NCBI GenBank assembly: GCA_041181065.1
Contig: JBEGQI010000193.1
Coordinates: forward strand, 1-9,076
DNA: 9,076 nt
From: DSYF01 sp041181065
GTDB taxonomy: Bacteria > Verrucomicrobiota > Verrucomicrobiia > Limisphaerales > DSYF01
Direction of reading: 5' to 3'
The notes beneath the pieces were generated by a model that was not told the origin of the DNA, did no database searches, and was given only the letters and a program-made list of their open reading frames with translations. The position numbers were made by a program, and so were the translations under genes. Positions 1 to 5,109 of this stretch are shown piece by piece (positions within the stretch are counted from its first letter, which is position 1; each line of letters starts with the position of its first letter).

Positions 1-101
1 TCCTTGGTGATGAGAAAGGAGATCAGCATCGTGTCTACAGTGCCGGTCACGCGCCAGGAAATGGCTTTGACCAAGCTGCGGTAAGGTTTTTCAGTTGCCA
101 T
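1..101 (-). CDS. DUF2061 family membrane protein, N-terminal fragment
   Basis: The first 33 codons of a minus-strand gene that runs off the left edge. The product begins MATEKPYRSLVKAISWRVTG and continues TVDTMLISFLITK. The order 'RSLVKAISWR.TGT.DT..ISFLIT' is the recognisable opening of DUF2061, a family of small, uncharacterised integral membrane proteins, some encoded beside sulfate-assimilation genes. The stretch from 'VDTMLISFLIT' is the start of the first membrane helix. The ATG at 101-99 fits the family's usual start and follows a run of T with no clear Shine-Dalgarno sequence. The gene lies downstream of the ahcY terminator and has its own promoter-like sequence, so it is probably a separate transcription unit. 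The family call is from memory of the N-terminal motif; the function is unknown. Confidence 0.72.
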   Translation of the reverse strand, partial: MATEKPYRSLVKAISWRVTGTVDTMLISFLITK

Positions 102-155
102 AAAAAAGGTGTTGGCGGCAGGCGGCAGAACATCCGTGACTGCCGGATGCTCTTT

Positions 156-183
156 TGTCTACCAGTTTAATAGACATTGTCAA
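156..183 (-). promoter_or_regulatory. Putative sigma-70-type promoter for the DUF2061 gene
   Basis: Read on the minus strand, a perfect -35 box TTGACA (183-178) is followed after 16 bp by TAGACA (161-156), a fair -10 box. The -10 box is one arm of a 6-bp inverted repeat, TGTCTA (156-161) and TAGACA (171-176), so an operator could overlap it. Just downstream, around the expected transcription start, CATCCG (131-136) and CGGATG (144-149) can form a small leader hairpin. Called from sequence resemblance only. Confidence 0.45.
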
Positions 184-223
184 GGCCAGCTTGCCGGAAT
201 GGCCCAAGCGGATGCCAAATAAA

Positions 224-251
224 AAAGGCGAACGGTTACCCGTTCGCCTTT
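224..251 (-). terminator. Rho-independent terminator of ahcY
   Basis: A perfect 12-bp inverted repeat, AAAGGCGAACGG at 224-235 and CCGTTCGCCTTT at 240-251, with a 4-nt loop (236-239). On the minus strand the stem is followed by TTTTATTTGG, giving the U-rich tail of an intrinsic terminator. It starts 22 bp past the ahcY stop codon and ends the metK/ahcY block before the DUF2061 gene. The plus-strand side lacks a good U-tract. Confidence 0.9.
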
Positions 252-273
252 GTTGGGTTTGATTTGAATTCGC

Positions 274-1776
274 TTAGTAGCGGTAGTGCTCCGGCTTATA
301 CGGACCTTCGACCGGCACGTTGAGGTAATCGGCCTGGGCTTTGGTCAACTTGGTCAGCACGACGCCAATCTTTTCCAGGTGCAGGCGGGCGACTTCTTCG
401 TCGAGCTTCTTCGACAGGCGATAGACGGTCTTCTCGTATTTTTCCTTATTCGCCCAGAGGTCGATCTGCGCGAGCGTCTGGTTCGTGAAGCTGTTGCTCA
501 TCACGAAGCTCGGATGGCCGGTGGCGCAACCGAGGTTCACGAGGCGGCCTTCAGCAAGCATGTAGATGCTCTTGCCGCCGGGCAGCCAGTAGCGATCGTA
601 TTGCGGCTTGATGTTCTCGATGCGGAGGCCTTTGACCTTCTTCAATGCGTCCACTTGGATTTCGTTGTCGAAATGGCCGATGTTACAAACAATGGCCTGG
701 TCCTTCATCTTGAGCATGTGCGCGGCGGTGATGATGTCGCAGTTGCCGGTGGTGGTGACGTAGATGTCGCCGACGCCGAGTGTGCTTTCGACGGTGTTCA
801 CTTCGAAACCTTCCATCGCGGCTTGCAAGGCGTTGATCGGATCAATCTCAGTGACGACCACACGTGAACCGTAGGCGCGGAGCGAATGCGCGCAGCCTTT
901 GCCGACATCGCCGTAACCGCAGACGACAGCAACTTTGCCGGCGAGCATGACGTCGGTGGCGCGCTTGATGCCGTCCGCGAGCGATTCGCGGCAGCCGTAG
1001 AGATTGTCAAACTTCGACTTGGTGACGGAGTCGTTCACGTTGATGGCGGGCACGAGCAATTTGCCCGCTTCCTTCATCTGATAGAGGCGATGCACGCCAG
1101 TGGTCGTCTCTTCGGAAACGCCGCGCCAATCCTTGACGATCTTGGTCCAGAGGCCGGGCTTCTCTTTTGCGAGGCGGCGCAGGAGCGCTTTCACGACGGA
1201 AACTTCATGGCTGTCGCCCTTGGTTTCGTAGGCCCACTTGGAACCCTTTTCGAGTTCGTAACCTTTATGGATGAGCAAGGTCACGTCGCCGCCGTCATCA
1301 ACGACGAGCTGCGGACCTTTGTCGCCGGGGAACAAAATCGCCTTGAGCGTGAGCTCCCAATATTCTTCGAGCGTTTCACCTTTCCAAGCAAACACCGGCG
1401 TGCCGGTTGCCGCGATGGCGGAGGCCGCGTGGTCTTGCGTGGAGAAAATGTTGCAGCTCGCCCAACGCACATCCGCGCCGATGGCGACGAGCGTTTCGAT
1501 GAGCACGGCGGTCTGGATCGTCATGTGCAACGAACCGGTAACGCGCACGCCTTTGAGCGGTTTGGACTTCGCGTATTTTTTGCGGACAGACATCAGGCCG
1601 GGCATTTCGTGCTCGGCGATGGCGATTTCTTTGCGGCCCCATTCGGCGAGCGTGAAGTCGCGGACGATGAAGTCTTTGCCTGCCGGCGTCTGGGCGGCGA
1701 ATTTGGCGAGGTTGGGCAGCGCGGCGCTGACTTCAGCGAGCACCGCAGCGGCAGTGGATTTTTTGGCTTTGGACAT
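274..1776 (-). CDS. ahcY: S-adenosylhomocysteine hydrolase (adenosylhomocysteinase)
   Basis: A 500-residue cytoplasmic NAD-dependent enzyme that splits S-adenosylhomocysteine into adenosine and homocysteine, relieving product inhibition of methyltransferases. Visible signatures: H84 in 'SLHMTIQTAVL', 'SCNIFSTQDHAASAIA' at 107-122, 'DDGGD' from D160, 'SEETTTGVH' with E223, K253 and D257 in 'VTKSKFDNLYGCRES', C262, the NAD-binding loop 'GYGDVGKG' at 287-294, and the C-terminal 'YKPEHYRY' that contacts the neighbouring subunit. The segment of about 38 residues between D160 and E223 is the insertion typical of bacterial and plant enzymes and absent from the human one. The N-terminus is Ala/Lys-rich and about 25 residues longer than usual; no internal Met could serve as start before the conserved region, so the ATG at 1776 is kept. 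No clear Shine-Dalgarno sequence is seen. The leader lies in the flank of the inserted element at 1783-2252. A terminator follows at 224-251. Confidence 0.98.
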   Translation of the reverse strand: MSKAKKSTAAAVLAEVSAALPNLAKFAAQTPAGKDFIVRDFTLAEWGRKEIAIAEHEMPGLMSVRKKYAKSKPLKGVRVTGSLHMTIQTAVLIETLVAIGADVRWASCNIFSTQDHAASAIAATGTPVFAWKGETLEEYWELTLKAILFPGDKGPQLVVDDGGDVTLLIHKGYELEKGSKWAYETKGDSHEVSVVKALLRRLAKEKPGLWTKIVKDWRGVSEETTTGVHRLYQMKEAGKLLVPAINVNDSVTKSKFDNLYGCRESLADGIKRATDVMLAGKVAVVCGYGDVGKGCAHSLRAYGSRVVVTEIDPINALQAAMEGFEVNTVESTLGVGDIYVTTTGNCDIITAAHMLKMKDQAIVCNIGHFDNEIQVDALKKVKGLRIENIKPQYDRYWLPGGKSIYMLAEGRLVNLGCATGHPSFVMSNSFTNQTLAQIDLWANKEKYEKTVYRLSKKLDEEVARLHLEKIGVVLTKLTKAQADYLNVPVEGPYKPEHYRY

Positions 1777-1782
1777 ATCTTT

Positions 1783-1813
1783 AAGTTTTCAGTTTCAAGT
1801 GTTCAGTGTTCAG
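1783..1813 (+). repeat. Left terminal repeat plus a second tandem 9-mer copy
   Basis: Positions 1783-1806 form the left arm of the inverted-repeat pair. It contains AGTTTCAAGTGTTCAG (1791-1806), found again exactly at 2198-2213. The core 9-mer AGTGTTCAG occurs at 1798-1806 and again, overlapping by 2 bp, at 1805-1813. The stop codon of the four-helix-bundle gene (1803-1805 on the minus strand) and its last sense codons lie inside this repeat. Confidence 0.8.
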
Positions 1814-2174
1814 TTTTTGCAATTCGATCGTTGATTGAACGGATTAAGCCCTGAAGCATGGCGGAAATTTCTTTCAACTCCGCGATGAACTTATCGGCGT
1901 CCGTCTTCGAAATCATTTCAAGTTTTTGGGCGATGTATGTTTGAGTTCGCAACTCAGCCGCCGAACCTTTGGCGATGCGAAGAAAGCGGATAAAATCCAG
2001 CTTGCTGTCGCGTTCGCAGCCTTCGGCAATGTTTGACGGAATCGAGACGGCAGCTCGCTGCATTTGGTCGCGCAAAGCATATTGCTTTGACTCGCCCACC
2101 GTCTGGCAGACTTCTATGGCCAGACGACAGCCCCTTTTCCAAACTTCCAATTCCTCAAACGACTGATAGGCCAT
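1803..2174 (-). CDS. Four helix bundle protein, S23/IVS type (TIGR02436-like)
   Basis: A 123-residue protein predicted to be all-helical. It shows the family pattern: 'F.EL.VW' at 6-12, an amphipathic first helix to about 26, 'LRDQMQRAAVSIPSNIAEG' at 34-52, 'FIRFLRIAKGSAAEL' at 61-75, and two further helices to about 118. This is the family first seen inside intervening sequences of 23S rRNA (as in Leptospira and Coxiella) and structurally related to Avd, the accessory protein of diversity-generating retroelements. Free-standing copies are common and their role is not established; nucleic-acid binding by a basic oligomeric bundle is the usual suggestion. Here the gene sits between metK and ahcY in the same direction, yet is enclosed by inverted repeats, so it is probably cargo of an insertion. 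The ATG at 2174 matches the family start; no Shine-Dalgarno sequence is seen. The last three residues, TEH, and the stop codon are encoded by the flanking repeat. Confidence 0.9.
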   Translation of the reverse strand: MAYQSFEELEVWKRGCRLAIEVCQTVGESKQYALRDQMQRAAVSIPSNIAEGCERDSKLDFIRFLRIAKGSAAELRTQTYIAQKLEMISKTDADKFIAELKEISAMLQGLIRSINDRIAKTEH

Positions 2175-2183
2175 GACTCAAAA

Positions 2184-2213
2184 AGTGTTCAGATTAAAGT
2201 TTCAAGTGTTCAG
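2184..2213 (+). repeat. Internal direct copies of the element repeat
   Basis: Just upstream of the four-helix-bundle start codon lie AGTGTTCAG (2184-2192) and AGTTTCAAGTGTTCAG (2198-2213). The second is an exact 16-bp direct repeat of 1791-1806, so the coding region has repeat copies in the same orientation on both sides as well as the outer inverted pair. Confidence 0.8.
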
Positions 2214-2240
2214 CACGGCAGCTTCCGGCTGAACACTTGA
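2202..2240 (-). repeat. Strong hairpin between metK and the four-helix-bundle gene
   Basis: TCAAGTGTTCAGC (2202-2214) and GCTGAACACTTGA (2228-2240) are perfect inverted copies, 13 bp each. Inside, CGG (2216-2218) pairs with CCG (2225-2227) around a 6-nt loop, leaving one bulged base at 2215. In the metK transcript the hairpin begins 11 nt after the stop codon. It lacks the long U-tract of a standard terminator, so it may instead protect the metK 3' end, reduce read-through, or be a structural part of the element. Confidence 0.7.
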
Positions 2241-2252
2241 CACTGAACACTT
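2229..2252 (-). repeat. Right terminal inverted repeat
   Basis: Its reverse complement matches 1783-1806 at 22 of 24 positions. It contains CTGAACACT twice, at 2229-2237 and 2243-2251, giving six copies of the 9-mer or its complement across the element. The outer end coincides with the last base of the metK stop codon. Confidence 0.75.
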
Positions 2253-3421
2253 CAAACTGCCTTCAAAAGGGCTTCGACCTTGTTGGTCGCTTCCCAGGTG
2301 AGGTCCTTGTCGCTCTTGCCGAAGTGACCGTAGTTGGTCGTCTTCGAGTAGATCGGGCGACGGAGGTTGAGTTGGTCGATGATGTCCGAGGGCTGGAAGC
2401 TGAACACCTTGTTCACGGCGCGGACGATCTTGTTGTTGGCCACGGTGTTCGTGCCGAACGTTTCGACGTGCACGCTGACCGGGTCAGGATGGCCGATGGC
2501 ATAAGCGAATTGGAGTTCGCAACGCGCGGCGAGACCGGCGGCCACGATGTTCTTCGCAACCCAGCGGCCCATGTAGGCAGCGCTGCGATCCACCTTGGTC
2601 GGATCCTTGCCGGAGAAGGCGCCGCCGCCATGACGGCCCATGCCGCCGTAGGTATCAACGATGATCTTGCGGCCGGTCAAACCAGTGTCGCCTTGCGGCC
2701 CGCCGACGACGAAACGGCCCGTCGGATTGATGAGAAATTCAGTTTTCTTCGTGAGCAATTTCGCCGGAAGAACTTTCTTGATGACCTTCTCGATGCAGAA
2801 CTTTTCGATCTCGGCGTGCTCGACATCCGCCGCGTGTTGCGTGGAGATGACGACGTTGGAGATGGCGACGGGCTTGTCGTTTTCATAAACGACGGAGACC
2901 TGCGACTTCGCGTCGGGGCGGAGCCACGGAGCGCCGCCGGCCTTGCGAATCTTGGTAAGTTCGCGACCGAGGCGATGCGCGAACATGACCGGCGCGGGCA
3001 TCAGCTCGCGCGTTTCGTTGCACGCGTAACCAAACATCAAACCCTGGTCGCCCGCGCCTTGCTTCGCGGTCTTCTTGCCTTTGGCTTTGCGGGCATCGAC
3101 GCCCTGCGCAATGTCGGGGGACTGCTGGGTCACGATGACATTGACGAACACCTTGTCGGCATGGAATACGTCGTCGTCGTTCACATAGCCGATCTCGCGG
3201 ATGGCTTTGCGCGCAATGGCGACGAAGTCGAGCTTGGCCTTCGTGGTGATCTCACCGCCGACGATGGCGATGTTCGACTTCACATAGGTTTCGCAGGCGA
3301 CGCGGCTCATTTTGTCCTGCGCGAGGCAGGCGTCGAGAACGGCATCAGAAATAGTATCGGCGACTTTGTCCGGATGGCCTTCGCCGACGGACTCGGATGA
3401 GAAGATGTAACGGTTGCTCAT
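2252..3421 (-). CDS. metK: S-adenosylmethionine synthetase (methionine adenosyltransferase)
   Basis: A 389-residue cytoplasmic enzyme that makes S-adenosylmethionine from methionine and ATP, releasing phosphate and diphosphate. The three-domain family is clear: 'SSESVGEGHPDKVADTISD' at 8-26 (ATP and metal site), 'GAGDQGLMFGYA' at 122-133, 'GRFVVGGPQGDTGLTGRK' at 235-252, 'GGGAFSGKDPTKVDRSAAY' at 265-283, and 'HPDPVSVHVETFGT' at 311-324. The length fits the usual 380-400. The frame stays open 25 codons upstream to an ATG at 3496, but that start would lie within the predicted promoter and its extension resembles nothing in the family; the ATG at 3421, opening MSNRYIFSSE, is the standard N-terminus. 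The gene heads the block that continues to ahcY, with which it forms the activated-methyl cycle, and diverges from an ArsR-methyltransferase regulator candidate. Confidence 0.98.
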   Translation of the reverse strand: MSNRYIFSSESVGEGHPDKVADTISDAVLDACLAQDKMSRVACETYVKSNIAIVGGEITTKAKLDFVAIARKAIREIGYVNDDDVFHADKVFVNVIVTQQSPDIAQGVDARKAKGKKTAKQGAGDQGLMFGYACNETRELMPAPVMFAHRLGRELTKIRKAGGAPWLRPDAKSQVSVVYENDKPVAISNVVISTQHAADVEHAEIEKFCIEKVIKKVLPAKLLTKKTEFLINPTGRFVVGGPQGDTGLTGRKIIVDTYGGMGRHGGGAFSGKDPTKVDRSAAYMGRWVAKNIVAAGLAARCELQFAYAIGHPDPVSVHVETFGTNTVANNKIVRAVNKVFSFQPSDIIDQLNLRRPIYSKTTNYGHFGKSDKDLTWEATNKVEALLKAV

Positions 3422-3453
3422 GTTGTTTTGGTCAATATTTACGGATATGCCAA

Positions 3454-3469
3454 TGACGTATTGACGTAT
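3454..3469 (+). repeat. Perfect tandem 8-bp direct repeat TGACGTAT
   Basis: Two adjacent copies of TGACGTAT, at 3454-3461 and 3462-3469, in the metK/regulator intergenic region. They fall in the predicted metK leader and overlap the predicted -35 box of the divergent gene. Tandem half-sites of this kind often bind regulators, but no known operator is recognised here. Confidence 0.5.
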
Positions 3470-3490
3470 CTGGATGCGATGATATATCAC
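3462..3490 (+). promoter_or_regulatory. Putative promoter of the ArsR-methyltransferase gene
   Basis: TTGACG at 3462-3467 and TATCAC at 3485-3490 with a 17-bp spacer, giving a predicted transcription start about 30 bp before the ATG at 3527. It overlaps the predicted metK promoter, so the two genes could be controlled by one bound protein. Based on resemblance to consensus only. Confidence 0.35.
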
Positions 3491-3506
3491 TGACACCGTC
3501 AGTCAA
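3479..3506 (-). promoter_or_regulatory. Putative sigma-70-type promoter of metK
   Basis: On the minus strand, TTGACT (3506-3501) and TATCAT (3484-3479) are separated by 16 bp, giving a leader of about 50 nt before the metK ATG at 3421. The leader is too short for a classic SAM-I riboswitch, so control by a protein at the promoter is more likely. Confidence 0.42.
3489..3503. promoter_or_regulatory. 15-bp palindrome, candidate operator between divergent promoters
   Basis: ACTGAC (3489-3494) and GTCAGT (3498-3503) are perfect inverted arms around a 3-bp centre. The palindrome lies between the -35 and -10 boxes of the predicted metK promoter and touches the -10 box of the divergent one, a typical repressor position. 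A second, wider inverted pair, GATGATAT (3478-3485) and ATATCATC (3513-3520), surrounds it. ArsR-family dimers bind dyads of about this size; that the adjacent ArsR-type protein binds here is inferred. Confidence 0.4.
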
Positions 3507-3526
3507 CCGGCAATATCATCAAAAAC

Positions 3527-4456
3527 ATGTCCTCTACGCTCAAATCGCTCCGCGCGCTCTCGGACCAGACGCGGCTTCGCATCGTCGCGCTGCTGGAGAA
3601 GGAAGAGTTGTCGGTCAATGAGTTGCAGGAGGCGACTCACCTGGGGCAGTCGCGCATCTCGACGCACTTAGGACAATTGCAGGACGCAGGCCTAGTGCAA
3701 TCCCGTCGCGAGGGTAAGCGGACATTCTATCGCGTGAACCAGCATGCCGATGCCATTGCGCGAGAATTCATTCAGCTCGCCATACGCGGCGCGAAGGAAA
3801 TGCCCGAGCACTCAGGCGATCAGATCAACTTGAAGCGCATCATTGCGCGCCGCCGCGAACAGGCGCAGATCTATTTCAATCAAGTGGCCGGGCGATTTGA
3901 TCGCGTTTATGGCCCGGGCCGTTCATGGCAGGGCTTTGGCCATTTGCTGCTCCGTATTGTGCCGCCGCTCGTGGTGGCGGATTTGGGCGCAGGTGAAGGT
4001 CTGTTGAGCGAACTGCTGGCGCGGCGTTGCAAGAAGGTCATCGCCGTGGACAACTCGGAGAAGATCGTCGAGTTCGGGGCGAAGAAGGCGAAGAAGAACG
4101 GGCAGAAAAATCTGGAATTCCGGTTGGGTGATCTGCAGAACCCGCCCATCGAGCCTGAGAGCGTGGACTTGGTGATTCTCAGTCAGGCGTTGCATCATGC
4201 CGAAGAACCCGCAAAGGCCGTGGCCGCGGCGTTCAAATTAATCAAGCCCGGCGGGCACGTGATGATTCTTGATTTGCAGAAGCATCAATTCGAGAAGGCG
4301 CGAGAGCTGTATGGGGACCGCTGGCTGGGCTTTGCCGAGAGCGACTTGCACCGTTGGATTGAAGAAGCGGGCTTCAAGCAGATCGAGATCAGCATTGTGG
4401 CGCGTGAAGAAGAGCCGCCGCACTTCCAGACCATCCTGGCGAGCGGCGCGAAATAA
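3527..4456 (+). CDS. ArsR-family transcriptional regulator fused to a SAM-dependent methyltransferase domain
   Basis: A 309-residue two-domain protein. Residues 1-90 are an ArsR winged helix: 'LRALSDQTRLRIVALLE' at 8-24, recognition helix in 'GQSRISTHLGQLQDAGLV' at 40-57, and wing 'SRREGKRTFYRV' at 59-70. No cysteine or histidine cluster like the metal sites of ArsR/SmtB sensors is seen. Residues 110-309 are a class I methyltransferase fold: SAM loop 'VADLGAGEG' at 150-158, acidic D175 after strand 2, 'VDLVILSQALHHAEEP' at 213-228, 'LIKPGGHVMILDL' at 238-250, and a C-terminal 'FQTILASG'. SahR, the ArsR-family regulator that responds to S-adenosylhomocysteine in Proteobacteria, controls methionine-cycle genes, and some relatives carry a methyltransferase domain. 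Divergent placement beside metK and ahcY makes a similar role likely; active methylation cannot be excluded. No Shine-Dalgarno sequence is seen. The gene ends 2 bp from the convergent response-regulator gene. Confidence 0.9.
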   Translation: MSSTLKSLRALSDQTRLRIVALLEKEELSVNELQEATHLGQSRISTHLGQLQDAGLVQSRREGKRTFYRVNQHADAIAREFIQLAIRGAKEMPEHSGDQINLKRIIARRREQAQIYFNQVAGRFDRVYGPGRSWQGFGHLLLRIVPPLVVADLGAGEGLLSELLARRCKKVIAVDNSEKIVEFGAKKAKKNGQKNLEFRLGDLQNPPIEPESVDLVILSQALHHAEEPAKAVAAAFKLIKPGGHVMILDLQKHQFEKARELYGDRWLGFAESDLHRWIEEAGFKQIEISIVAREEEPPHFQTILASGAK

Positions 4457-4458
4457 GT

Positions 4459-5109
4459 TCAGTCCACGTCGTCAGCGTCAGATCCCTCGGGATAGACTTC
4501 AGCCGGCACCTGGCCGCGGCGGATCAACTCGTGCAGGTCGCGGATGATGGTGCGGCGGGCGACGTTGAACTCGCGCGCCAGCGCGGAGATGTTCGGCCGG
4601 GATTTGGTTTTGCCGATGCGCGTGGCGATCTCGTTCTGACGGGCGAGCCGGTCTGTCGAACGGCTGAGTTGTTCGAGCGCATCAATGCGGCGCGAGCGTT
4701 CCAGCGCCTCGAATTGCCGGATGACTTCCGTGTCGCTGCATTCCTTCAAAGCGATCTCGACCGTGCGTTTCAGTTCGCGGATGTCCACGGGCTTCGGCAG
4801 GCAGAAGTGCGCCCGGCGCGGACCTTGCAACGCTGCCATTTGCTGACGCACTTCCAACGCGCCTGAAACGATGATGATAGGGACATGCGGCAACAACTCC
4901 TTGAACGCCGGGAGAAAATTCAAACCCAACTCGCCCGACTCCAACACGTGATCCAGCAGAAGCGCGTCGGGTTGAGTCCGTGGCAGCAAGGCGAGCGCGG
5001 CGCTGCCGGTCTTCACCCGCGTCAACTCGTAGTGGCTGAGCGCTTCCTCGTAGATCTCGTATTGAAAATCGTCGTCCTCGATGATGAGGAGTTGTGGTGT
5101 GCGCTTCAT
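4459..5109 (-). CDS. Response regulator with receiver, helical linker and C-terminal helix-turn-helix
   Basis: A 216-residue cytoplasmic protein and probable partner of the overlapping kinase. Residues 5-122 form a receiver domain: acidic cluster E11-D14 in 'LIIEDDD', phospho-acceptor D53 in 'LLLDHVLE', S82 in 'IIIVSGA', and K106 in 'FCLPKP'. Residues 125-165 are a charged helical, possibly coiled-coil linker ('EALERSRRIDALEQLSR'). Residues 171-200 resemble a DeoR/HTH_11-type helix-turn-helix ('NISALAREFNVARRTIIRDL'), unlike the common OmpR, NarL, NtrC or LytTR outputs. The acidic tail ends DADDVD. Start and kinase stop overlap as ATGA (5106-5109), implying translational coupling. Binding DNA is the likeliest output; targets are unknown, although the divergent pseudopilin/LamG genes are nearest. 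Confidence 0.88.
   Translation of the reverse strand: MKRTPQLLIIEDDDFQYEIYEEALSHYELTRVKTGSAALALLPRTQPDALLLDHVLESGELGLNFLPAFKELLPHVPIIIVSGALEVRQQMAALQGPRRAHFCLPKPVDIRELKRTVEIALKECSDTEVIRQFEALERSRRIDALEQLSRSTDRLARQNEIATRIGKTKSRPNISALAREFNVARRTIIRDLHELIRRGQVPAEVYPEGSDADDVD

Larger units (their letters stand above)
1783..2252. mobile_element. Candidate small insertion: four-helix-bundle gene between 24-bp inverted repeats
   Basis: A 470-bp segment bounded by inverted repeats at 1783-1806 and 2229-2252; one arm and the reverse complement of the other match at 22 of 24 positions. Its only gene encodes an S23/IVS-type four-helix-bundle protein. The segment fills essentially all the DNA between the metK stop codon (the right repeat reaches its last base, 2252) and the ahcY start codon (6 bp beyond the left repeat). 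It is richer in A+T than either neighbour. No transposase, reverse transcriptase or clear target-site duplication was found, so movement would need help in trans. The repeats are seen directly; mobility is inferred. Confidence 0.5.

Noticed and set aside
886..1854. A 322-codon open frame on the plus strand opposite ahcY
   Set aside because: It is antisense to ahcY, has no family motif, and runs across the element's repeat into the four-helix-bundle gene.
1783..2252. Diversity-generating retroelement, because the four-helix-bundle protein resembles Avd
   Set aside because: No reverse transcriptase, template repeat or adenine-biased variable repeat is present, so only the accessory-like fold is shared.
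1783..2252. 23S rRNA intervening sequence or ordinary insertion sequence
   Set aside because: The flanks are protein genes, not rRNA, and there is no transposase or clear target-site duplication.
1783..2252. CRISPR array
   Set aside because: The repeats are short, occur in both orientations and surround a coding region, without regular spacers.
2237..3400. A 387-codon open frame on the plus strand opposite metK
   Set aside because: It lies fully antisense to the highly conserved metK gene, and its translation shows no recognisable domain. Long antisense frames are expected in GC-rich coding DNA.
3422..3496. Upstream start of metK at 3496
   Set aside because: The extra 25 residues do not resemble the family, and the start would fall within the promoter region; MSNRYIFSSE is the normal N-terminus.
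3422..3500. SAM riboswitch in the metK leader
   Set aside because: The predicted leader is only about 50 nt and shows no multi-stem junction or terminator hairpin that I could recognise. A covariance-model scan would settle it.
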